A stretch of 64,000 bases of DNA from Pelomonas caseinilytica (GTDB lineage: Bacteria > Pseudomonadota > Gammaproteobacteria > Burkholderiales > Burkholderiaceae_C), in NCBI RefSeq assembly GCF_021353235.1, contig NZ_JAJTWT010000004.1, forward strand, positions 186,001 to 250,000, written 5' to 3'. How positions within the stretch are numbered: the stretch's first letter is position 1; each line of letters opens with the position of its first letter. The notes under the pieces are model-generated. The model saw only the letters and a program-made list of their open reading frames with translations. It made no database searches and had not been told where the DNA came from. Below, one piece after another: positions 55,933 to 64,000 of the stretch. The position numbers and the translations under genes were made by a program.

Positions 55933-56787
55933 ATGAGCACCTTCGACACCCTCGACGACCTGCCGCCCGACGTGGCGCAGGGCCTGCGCGCCGGCAAGCT
56001 GGCGCCCTACCTCGGGCCAGGCATGCTGTCGTTATGCCTCGGGTCCACGCCGCCCGCCGACCCGCTGGCCCTGGCCGCGGTGCTGACCGCCAAGGTCTCC
56101 GTGCCCGGCAAGATCAGGAACCGCCTCACGGCGGCGGCGCAGTTCATCGAGAACTTCAAGCACCGCAAGACGCTGGTGAAGGCCATGACCGAGGCCTACG
56201 CCACCGCCGCCGAGCCCTCGCCGCTGCACCATTGGCTGGCCGGCCTGCGCACGCCGCTGATCGTCGACGCCTGGTACGACGACACGCTGCGCACCGCACT
56301 GGCCGCGGCCAGCGACCGCGTCGACTGGGCCGAGGTGCAGGGGCTGTCGCAAAGCGAGCACTTCGGCACCTGGGCCGGCTGGTACGACGCCCAGGGCGGC
56401 GCCCAGCCCGACCCCATCGAGGCGCCCACCCTGCTCTACAAGCCCTGGGGCGGCCACGCGCCGGCCGCCAACTTCCTGGTGTCGGACAGCGACTTCGTCG
56501 AGGTGCTGACCGAGATCGACATCCAGACGCCCATCCCCGCCTCCGTGCAGTTGCGCCGCAAGCACCTGGGCTTCGTCTTCCTGGGCTGCCGCTTCAACGA
56601 CCAGTTGCCCAGGGCCTTTGCGCGCCAGATCATGAAGCGCTCCGCCGGCCCGCATTTCGCGGTGCTGCCGGACGCGCCCACCCGCATGGAGGCGCGCTTC
56701 CTGGCCGAACAGGGCATCACGCGCATCGCGATGCCGCTGGCCGCGGTGGCCGCCGCGCTCACCCAGCCGGCCTCCGTGGCGGCTTGA
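55933..56787 (+). CDS. SIR2-like-domain protein, degenerate active site (nif-linked)
   Basis: This 284-residue protein resembles SIR2-like (SIR2_2) proteins: LAPYLGPGML near the N-terminus in place of the GAGxS loop, PLHHWLAGLRTPLIVDAWYDD in place of the H...iiTTNYDD block, and LGFVFLGCRFNDQL near the C-terminus as the GxSxxD segment. The Asn and first Thr of the TTN motif, important for NAD hydrolysis in defence SIR2 proteins, are replaced (VDAWYDD). NAD cleavage is therefore doubtful, but NAD or ADP-ribose binding is possible. It is 13 bp after the DegT-like gene. The fold call is moderate. Confidence 0.65.
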   Translation: MSTFDTLDDLPPDVAQGLRAGKLAPYLGPGMLSLCLGSTPPADPLALAAVLTAKVSVPGKIRNRLTAAAQFIENFKHRKTLVKAMTEAYATAAEPSPLHHWLAGLRTPLIVDAWYDDTLRTALAAASDRVDWAEVQGLSQSEHFGTWAGWYDAQGGAQPDPIEAPTLLYKPWGGHAPAANFLVSDSDFVEVLTEIDIQTPIPASVQLRRKHLGFVFLGCRFNDQLPRAFARQIMKRSAGPHFAVLPDAPTRMEARFLAEQGITRIAMPLAAVAAALTQPASVAA

Positions 56788-56830
56788 GCGGGCCCTTCGT
56801 CATCTCTTCCCTTCATCACAGGAGCACACC

Positions 56831-57136
56831 GTGAGCACGCTCACCCTCATGCCCGCCGGGCTGACCCTTGAAGTGGCCGCCGGCGCCTCGCTGCTGCAAG
56901 CCATCCTCGACGCTGGCGGCAAGCTCGTGAACCCCTGCGGCGGCGGCGCCAAGTGCGGCGGTTGCCACGTCTTCGTCACCGCCGGCCGCAAAGGCCTGAC
57001 CCGCGTGACCCCCGCGGAAAACGCCAAGCTCGACACCCTGGTCGGCATCGGCAGCAAGTCCCGCCTGGCCTGCCAGGCGCAGTTCACCGGGACCGAGGAC
57101 GTGACGGTGGAACTGCTGGGGGCGTTGTCGGGCTGA
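56831..57136 (+). CDS. [2Fe-2S] ferredoxin, nif-linked
   Basis: This 101-residue plant-type ferredoxin has the cluster motif NPCGGGAKCGGCHVFV (CX5CX2C) and a fourth Cys in SRLACQAQF near residue 83. GTG at 56831 gives the standard N-terminus. It is the last gene in the nifB operon, 43 bp after the SIR2-like gene. It may serve as an electron donor for cofactor maturation or nitrogenase, or for the globin-linked proteins nearby. The stop is inside a hairpin that may end the operon. Confidence 0.9.
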   Translation: MSTLTLMPAGLTLEVAAGASLLQAILDAGGKLVNPCGGGAKCGGCHVFVTAGRKGLTRVTPAENAKLDTLVGIGSKSRLACQAQFTGTEDVTVELLGALSG

Positions 57137-57165
57137 GGCAGGGCCCTTGACGGAGGGCCTCAGCC
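57131..57165. terminator. Hairpin between convergent nif operon and HTH gene
   Basis: GGCTGAGG at 57131-57138 pairs with CCTCAGCC at 57158-57165, and an inner GGCCCT/AGGGCC pair extends the stem. It spans the stop codons of the ferredoxin and the convergent antitoxin. There is no strong T-run, so it is a weak or factor-assisted bidirectional terminator. Confidence 0.5.
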
Positions 57166-57441
57166 GTGGAGTTCGAGAAGGACTTCGGGATGGGCGACAG
57201 CGACACGAAGCAGCATCTTTGCCGCTCCGGTGGGCTCCCTTCGACCCTGCTCCCAGTCCTGCAGCGTGCGGGCCGACACGCCCAAGAGCCGAGCAAACTC
57301 CTGCTGTGACAGGCCCACGCGCGAACGCGCCTCGGCCGCCTGCGGCAGCTTGACCTTCGTGACGCGGGCAGCCTGCCCACGACGCATTTGCTTGACCGAC
57401 TCAAGCAGGTCACGCTTGAACGCTTCAATTTCCGAGGGCAT
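57160..57441 (-). CDS. XRE-type HTH antitoxin (HigA-like)
   Basis: This 93-residue protein has a helix-turn-helix with RVGLSQQEFARLLGVSARTLQDWEQGRREP, typical of HigA/MqsA-type antitoxins that both neutralise the toxin and bind the operator. The ATG at 57441 overlaps the end of the upstream toxin gene by 17 bp, the toxin-first order of HigBA systems. Together with the palindromic operator at 57755-57771 it forms an autonomous module. It lies between two nif operons. Confidence 0.85.
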   Translation of the reverse strand: MPSEIEAFKRDLLESVKQMRRGQAARVTKVKLPQAAEARSRVGLSQQEFARLLGVSARTLQDWEQGRREPTGAAKMLLRVAVAHPEVLLELHG

Positions 57442-57745
57442 CTTCAACTCCTTGCCTGAGCTCGGCCAGAAAAGTGGACGGGAGGTTGTCGAACTTGGCC
57501 TTGGTGTAGACGATGAGTAGCCAGATCGTCGTCTCGTCGGCATTGAAGTAGATCACCCTTGCGCCGCCGCGCTTGCCTACACCTGCCCGCGACCAACGGA
57601 CCTTCCGGCAACCGCCGCTGCCGGGGATGACATCTCCGGCTGTTGGATTGGCTGCGATCCAGTTGATGAACTCAACTCGTTCCGCATCGGCCCAGACTTC
57701 GGCAGCGTAGCGCTGGAAAATCGGCGTTTCAGCTACGGTTCGCAC
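57425..57745 (-). CDS. RelE/HigB-type toxin
   Basis: This 106-residue protein is RelE/HigB-like: FQRYAAEVWADAERVEFINWIAANP, GSGGCRKVRWSRAGVGKRGGARVIYF and a closing LIVYTKAKFDNLPSTFLAELR segment. Family toxins cleave mRNA on the ribosome. The start is taken as GTG at 57745, which places the operator-like palindrome 10 bp upstream. Its order before the antitoxin gene matches HigBA-type modules. Confidence 0.85.
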   Translation of the reverse strand: MRTVAETPIFQRYAAEVWADAERVEFINWIAANPTAGDVIPGSGGCRKVRWSRAGVGKRGGARVIYFNADETTIWLLIVYTKAKFDNLPSTFLAELRQGVEDALGN

Positions 57746-57754
57746 GTCGAAACT

Positions 57755-57771
57755 ATACGGCAATGCCGTAT
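57755..57771. promoter_or_regulatory. Toxin-antitoxin operator palindrome
   Basis: ATACGGCA, one A, then TGCCGTAT form a perfect 8-bp inverted repeat 10 bp upstream of the toxin start. RelE/HigB modules often have such a TACGGCA/TGCCGTA operator bound by the antitoxin or the complex. The role is inferred from position and symmetry. Confidence 0.75.
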
Positions 57772-57847
57772 GTTCTGCAAGACCCCAAGAGTCGATGTCG
57801 CCGCACCGGCTGGCCGCAAGCCGCCCTCCCCCCAACGTCCACCGCCC

Positions 57848-58081
57848 CTACTTCACCCTCGCCCTCTCCGCCCGGCTGTAATGGCTGAAATGCCCCTCCC
57901 GCGCCGCGGCGCGGCGGGCGGTGGCGATGGTGGCGGCGCTGGTGCCCTGCGGGGCCGTCAGCGAGACCTGGCGCTCCAGCGCCGTGCTGGCGCAGTGCGG
58001 GCAGGTGGGCACGGTGCTGCTGCGCACGAGCAGCTCGCAGCTCTGGCCGCAATGGCTGCAGCGGTAGTCGTAGATGGGCAT
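57848..58081 (-). CDS. FmdB-family zinc-ribbon regulatory protein
   Basis: This 77-residue protein starts MPIYDYRCSHCGQSCELLV, the standard FmdB zinc ribbon, with a second pair in VPTCPHCAST. The basic tail (ARRAAAREGHFSHYSRAERARVK) is longer than usual. FmdB proteins are putative regulators; their biochemical function is unknown. The start lies 10 bp after the draG stop, so it is probably cotranscribed with draT-draG. Confidence 0.85.
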   Translation of the reverse strand: MPIYDYRCSHCGQSCELLVRSSTVPTCPHCASTALERQVSLTAPQGTSAATIATARRAAAREGHFSHYSRAERARVK

Positions 58082-58091
58082 GGAAGCCTCC

Positions 58092-59021
58092 TCAGCGGGG
58101 TTGGAAGGTTCGGGCCAGGGCCAGCAGGGCGCCGGTCTGGTCGGTGATGGCCTGGCGCGTCGCGGTCTGCAAGCGGGAGAGCCAGCGGCGAGGCAGGGCG
58201 CCGGCGCCGCAGCGGGCGCCGGCGAGCATGCCGACCAGGGCGCCGGTGGTGTCGGCGTCCTCGCCACGGTTGACGGCGGCGACGACGGCGTCCTCGAAGC
58301 CGGCATGCCGCGTGAACGCGTGCAGCACGGTCTGCACGGTGTCCACCACGTAGGCGCTGGCGCGGCCGGGATACCGCTCGAAGCGGAAGTCAGGCTCGGC
58401 GGCGACCCAATCGGCGACGTGCCGCGCCATGGCCTCGGCATCGGCCCCGGCAAGCTGCCGGCGCAGCAGGTGGCCGATGCCGAGCACGGCGGCATCGGAC
58501 TGCGGATGGTGGTGGGTGATGCGGGCCTGGGCGAGCGACACGCGCTCGAAGGCGGCGTCGTCTCCCAGCGTCGCGAGCACGGCGGGCAGGTTGCGCATCA
58601 GCGCGCCGTTGCCACCGTCGGCCTCGTTGGGCGGCCCCTGCAGCGAGCCGTCGCGCAGGTAGCGCGCGATGCCGCGCCGGCAGGTGTTGCCGCAGTCCAC
58701 CGGCTTGGCGCGCCACCAGGCGGCAAAGGCGTCGGCGATGAGCCCGGTGTCGAAAGGGCGACCCAGCGCCTGGCCACGCAGCAGGCCATCGCCCAGGGCC
58801 AGGCTCATGGTGGTGTCGTCGGTGACCTGGCCGGGCGCGAGCCTGAGCCAGCCGCCGCCGGTGATGTGGCGGTGCACGCCGCCCTGGGCGGCATAGGCCT
58901 GGGCGATCTCGCGCGCCGTCATGAACTCGAGGGTGGCGCCCAGGGCGTCGCCGAGGGCCAGGCCCAGATAGGCCCCGAGGGCGCGGTCCCAGATGGGCAG
59001 CAGCTCGGCGGCTTCAGTCAT
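58092..59021 (-). CDS. draG: ADP-ribosyl-[dinitrogenase reductase] glycohydrolase DraG
   Basis: This 309-residue enzyme removes ADP-ribose from the Fe protein and restores nitrogenase. The N-terminal GLALGDALGATLEF segment, the GQVTDDTTMSLALGD motif, ADGGNGALMRNLP and the NRGEDADTTGALVGMLAGA box hold the binuclear Mn site of the ADP-ribosylglycohydrolase family. It overlaps the draT stop by 8 bp, so it is translated with it. The direction places draT first. Confidence 0.94.
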   Translation of the reverse strand: MTEAAELLPIWDRALGAYLGLALGDALGATLEFMTAREIAQAYAAQGGVHRHITGGGWLRLAPGQVTDDTTMSLALGDGLLRGQALGRPFDTGLIADAFAAWWRAKPVDCGNTCRRGIARYLRDGSLQGPPNEADGGNGALMRNLPAVLATLGDDAAFERVSLAQARITHHHPQSDAAVLGIGHLLRRQLAGADAEAMARHVADWVAAEPDFRFERYPGRASAYVVDTVQTVLHAFTRHAGFEDAVVAAVNRGEDADTTGALVGMLAGARCGAGALPRRWLSRLQTATRQAITDQTGALLALARTFQPR

Positions 59022-59832
59022 AACGCGCCAGCACCTCGTAGCAGCCGCCGATGGCCAGCACCTCGGACTCGCCCTGCAGCGTGGCGCTGGCGAGCAGGCC
59101 TGGCCACAGCAGCAGCTTGACCTGCGGCACCTCGGCCTGCAGCAGCCAGTCGCCGAAGCAGCCGGCCTGCTCGCGCGCGAGGCTGAAGGAGACGAGGTTG
59201 TTCAGCCTCACGGTGCATTGCCGGCCCCGCAGCGAGCCGGCCAGGACCTGCTCCTCGCAGCGCGTGCTGCCGCGCCACAGCGTCACGCGCGGCGCGCCGC
59301 CCAGCGGCTGGAAGCGCGCCAGCATCCACTGGCTGAACTCGTAGAGCAGGTCCAGCTGCTGGAAGATGTTGTTGTTGTGGAAGCGGCTGCCGGCCTTTTC
59401 CTCGAGGTAGGTCGTCCAGGCCGGCGAGGGGAAGCGTGCCAGGACCGCGCGGTGGAACACCGGCACGATGCCGAAGCGGCTCTCCACCCAGCCTTTCAGC
59501 ACCGCGCCGGCCGCGCCGTTGGCGTCCAGCCCCCAGCCTTGCAGCAGCTTGAGGTAGCTGGCCCGCCAACGCCGCGGCTCGGCGGCGTCGCTCCCGGCGG
59601 CACGCCGCTGCAGCCCGAAGGCCAGGCTCATGTAGTGCGCGAACACGCCGCGGGCCTCGGCCGCGTCCGTGCAGCGTTGCAGCAGCGCGAACAGGCCGGC
59701 ATGCGACTCGCGCACCCCGGCCACGTGCAAGGGCTGCGGGTGGGCATTGAAGCCGGCGCTGGCGAGCACCGGCGCCGGGATGCCGACCAGGTTCGTCGTG
59801 TACCAGCCCGCGGGATCATGCTCGTCGCCCAC
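59014..59832 (-). CDS. draT: NAD(+)-dinitrogen-reductase ADP-D-ribosyltransferase DraT
   Basis: This 272-residue enzyme transfers ADP-ribose from NAD to an Arg of NifH (R102 here), switching off nitrogenase under ammonium or energy shortage. It has NLVGIPAPVLASAGFNAHPQP, EEKAGSRFHNNNIFQQLDLL, and a C-terminal half with TLWRGSTRCEEQVL, LNNLVSFSLAREQAGCFGDWL. The start is taken as GTG at 59832. It lies 29 bp after the globin fusion gene and overlaps draG by 8 bp. Confidence 0.93.
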   Translation of the reverse strand: MGDEHDPAGWYTTNLVGIPAPVLASAGFNAHPQPLHVAGVRESHAGLFALLQRCTDAAEARGVFAHYMSLAFGLQRRAAGSDAAEPRRWRASYLKLLQGWGLDANGAAGAVLKGWVESRFGIVPVFHRAVLARFPSPAWTTYLEEKAGSRFHNNNIFQQLDLLYEFSQWMLARFQPLGGAPRVTLWRGSTRCEEQVLAGSLRGRQCTVRLNNLVSFSLAREQAGCFGDWLLQAEVPQVKLLLWPGLLASATLQGESEVLAIGGCYEVLARYD

Positions 59833-59861
59833 GTCGTCTCGCCGGGCCGCAGCAGGCTGCG

Positions 59862-62143
<2,282 letters not shown>

Positions 62144-62202
62144 CCCCGAACGCGGTGGCGCAGCGGCGCCACCGCTCCCCACACCATCGCGGAGCGAACA
62201 CC

Positions 62203-63666
62203 ATGAGCATGACGGTTGAAGAGCGCAAGGCCGCCAACAAGGCCTTGATCGATGAAGTCCTGAGGGCCTACCCGGACAAGATGGCCAAGCGCCGCGCCAA
62301 GCACCTTGGCCAGTACGAGGAAGGCAAGCCGGACTGCGGCGTGAAGAGCAACATCAAGTCGCTGCCTGGCGTGATGACCATCCGCGGCTGCGCCTATGCG
62401 GGCTCCAAGGGGGTGGTGTGGGGGCCCATCAAGGACATGATCCACATCAGCCACGGCCCGGTGGGCTGCGGCCAGTACAGCTGGGCCGCGCGGCGCAACT
62501 ACTACATCGGCCTGACCGGCGTGGACAGCTTCGTGACCATGCAGTTCACGAGCGACTTCCAGGAAAAGGACATCGTCTTCGGCGGCGACAAGAAGCTCGA
62601 CAAGATCATCGACGAGATCCAGGACCTGTTCCCGCTCAACAAGGGCATCAGCATCCAGAGCGAGTGCCCCATCGGCCTGATCGGCGACGACATCGAGGCC
62701 GTGTCCAAGAGGAAGAGCAAGGAGCATGGCGACCACACCATCGTGCCGGTGCGCTGCGAAGGCTTCCGCGGCGTGAGCCAGTCGCTGGGCCACCACCTGG
62801 CCAACGACGCCATCCGCGACTGGGTGTTCGACGGCACGACGAAGAAGGAGCACGCCTTCGAGTCGACGCCCTACGACGTCACCATCATCGGCGACTACAA
62901 CATCGGCGGCGACGCCTGGAGCAGCCGCATCCTGCTGGAGGAGATCGGCCTGCGCGTGATCGCGCAGTGGTCGGGCGACGGCACCATCGCCGAGCTGGAG
63001 AACACGCCGCGGGCCAAGCTCAACCTCATCCACTGCTACCGGTCGATGAACTACATCAGCCGGCACATGGAGGAGAAGTACGGCATTCCCTGGGTCGAAT
63101 ACAACTTCTTCGGCCCGACCAAGATCGCTGAGAGCCTGCGCGAGATCGCCAGCCACTTCGACGACAGCATCAAGGCCAAGGCCGAGGCCGTCATCGCCAA
63201 GTACCAGCCGCTGGTGGACTCCGTCATCGCCAAATACAGGCCGCGCCTGCAGGACAAGACCGTGATGCTCTACGTGGGCGGCCTGCGCCCGCGCCACGTC
63301 ATCGGCGCCTACGAGGATCTCGGCATGAAGGTCGTCGGCACCGGCTACGAGTTCGGCCATAACGACGACTACCAGCGCACCACCCATTACATCGGCGACG
63401 CGACGCTGATCTACGACGACGTGACCGGCTACGAGTTCGAGAAGTTCGTCGAGAAGATCCAGCCCGACCTGATCGGCAGCGGCATCAAGGAGAAGTACGT
63501 CTTCCAGAAGATGGGCGTGCCCTTCCGCCAGATGCACAGCTGGGACTACAGCGGCCCGTACCACGGCTACGACGGCTTCGCCATCTTCGCCCGCGACATG
63601 GACATGGCCATCAGCTCCCCGATCTGGAAGCTGGCCAAGTCCGCGCCCTGGAAGACCGCCGCGTAA
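62203..63666 (+). CDS. nifD: Nitrogenase molybdenum-iron protein alpha chain
   Basis: This 487-residue subunit carries the FeMo-cofactor. P-cluster cysteines C63 (RGCAYAG), C89 (GPVGCGQ) and C155 (SECPIG) are present; the cofactor Cys is C278 (LIHCYRS) and the cofactor His is in [15 protein letters not shown]. It also has the SVSKRKS/HHLAND conserved regions. It is a Mo-type protein, since the sequence matches NifD rather than VnfD or AnfD. nifK follows after 31 bp. Confidence 0.98.
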   Translation: MSMTVEERKAANKALIDEVLRAYPDKMAKRRAKHLGQYEEGKPDCGVKSNIKSLPGVMTIRGCAYAGSKGVVWGPIKDMIHISHGPVGCGQYSWAARRNYYIGLTGVDSFVTMQFTSDFQEKDIVFGGDKKLDKIIDEIQDLFPLNKGISIQSECPIGLIGDDIEAVSKRKSKEHGDHTIVPVRCEGFRGVSQSLGHHLANDAIRDWVFDGTTKKEHAFESTPYDVTIIGDYNIGGDAWSSRILLEEIGLRVIAQWSGDGTIAELENTPRAKLNLIHCYRSMNYISRHMEEKYGIPWVEYNFFGPTKIAESLREIASHFDDSIKAKAEAVIAKYQPLVDSVIAKYRPRLQDKTVMLYVGGLRPRHVIGAYEDLGMKVVGTGYEFGHNDDYQRTTHYIGDATLIYDDVTGYEFEKFVEKIQPDLIGSGIKEKYVFQKMGVPFRQMHSWDYSGPYHGYDGFAIFARDMDMAISSPIWKLAKSAPWKTAA

Positions 63667-63697
63667 AGAACCGACTCATCCCCGCCAGGAGAACACC

Positions 63698-64000
63698 ATG
63701 CCCCAGACCGCAGAAAAGGTCATCGACCACGAACTGCTGTTCCGCGAGCCGGAATACCAGAAGCTCTTCGCCGACAAGAAGGCCAACTTCGAGTTCAACC
63801 ATGCCGACGTGCGCATCGAGGAGATCCGCAACTGGACCAAGACGCCGGAGTACAAGGAAAAGAACTTCGCCCGCGAGGCGCTGACGGTGAACCCCGCCAA
63901 GGCCTGCCAGCCGCTGGGCGCGGTGTTCGTGGCCAACGGCTTCAACAAGACGCTGAGCTTCGTGCACGGCAGCCAGGGCTGCGTGGCCTACTACCGCAGC
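63698..64000 (+). CDS. nifK: Nitrogenase molybdenum-iron protein beta chain, N-terminal part
   Basis: The ATG at 63698 is preceded by CAGGAGAA and begins [20 protein letters not shown]. The visible 101 residues include a P-cluster Cys region [16 protein letters not shown] and the [12 protein letters not shown] motif with the second P-cluster Cys, both typical of NifK. No stop occurs before the window ends, so the gene is cut at the edge. Confidence 0.96.
   Translation, partial: MPQTAEKVIDHELLFREPEYQKLFADKKANFEFNHADVRIEEIRNWTKTPEYKEKNFAREALTVNPAKACQPLGAVFVANGFNKTLSFVHGSQGCVAYYRS

Overview
The window is high-GC DNA from a diazotrophic betaproteobacterium, most likely a Burkholderiales member of the Rubrivivax/Leptothrix/Azohydromonas type. 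The evidence is the conserved order ispE - tRNA-Gln - prs - rplY - pth, the recN-rapZ pair, and a Mo-nitrogenase cluster (nifB region, nifHDK) with the draT/draG switch. Genus assignment is inference; no database was searched.

Positions 1-6.9 kb hold accessory genes: exported proteins (one with a PEP-CTERM sorting signal) and a minus-strand series tetR - SDR - SDR - alpha/beta hydrolase - diguanylate cyclase. Two matching palindromes flank tetR and look like its operators. Positions 6.97-9.82 kb are a small degraded island next to a CAU-anticodon tRNA. It lies between two copies of a 61-bp direct repeat and carries an integrase remnant, an AbiE-type toxin-antitoxin pair and gene fragments.

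Positions 9.97-27 kb are mostly housekeeping: hrcA, nadK, recN, rapZ, mutY, mutM, a TPR protein, lolB, ispE, tRNA-Gln, prs and rplY. Among them are a BlaI repressor with an M56-peptidase/penicillin-binding-protein fusion, a D-amino-acid-oxidase-like protein whose domain order is circularly permuted, and a chemoreceptor ending in a CheR-type pentapeptide. A four-gene MdtABC/NodT-like RND efflux operon (28.5-36.3 kb) sits between rplY and pth, which are usually adjacent.

Positions 37.5-48.7 kb are a cobalamin uptake and late-biosynthesis operon behind a cobalamin riboswitch: btuB, cobU, btuF, btuC, btuD, cobB, cobO, cbiB, cobC, cobQ. A 571-bp non-coding element with perfect 34-bp terminal inverted repeats separates cobO from cbiB.

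From 48.8 kb to the right edge is nitrogen fixation: nifB, fdxN, a HesB-like protein, an unknown, an LRV Fe-S protein, two NifZ proteins, an unknown, nifS, nifT, a DegT-like protein without its PLP lysine, a SIR2-like protein without the usual catalytic Asn, and a [2Fe-2S] ferredoxin. A RelE/HigB-HigA toxin-antitoxin pair follows. Next comes a minus-strand operon with a truncated haemoglobin fused to an unknown domain, then draT, draG and an FmdB-type zinc ribbon. Divergent from it is nifHDK, with a near-perfect sigma-54 promoter and NifA site; nifK runs off the edge. The layout implies NifA/sigma-54 activation, NifB and cluster-maturation functions, and NAD-dependent ADP-ribosylation of NifH by DraT reversed by DraG. 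The degenerate DegT-like and SIR2-like proteins, the globin fusion, the permuted oxidase and the palindromic element are the least explained parts.
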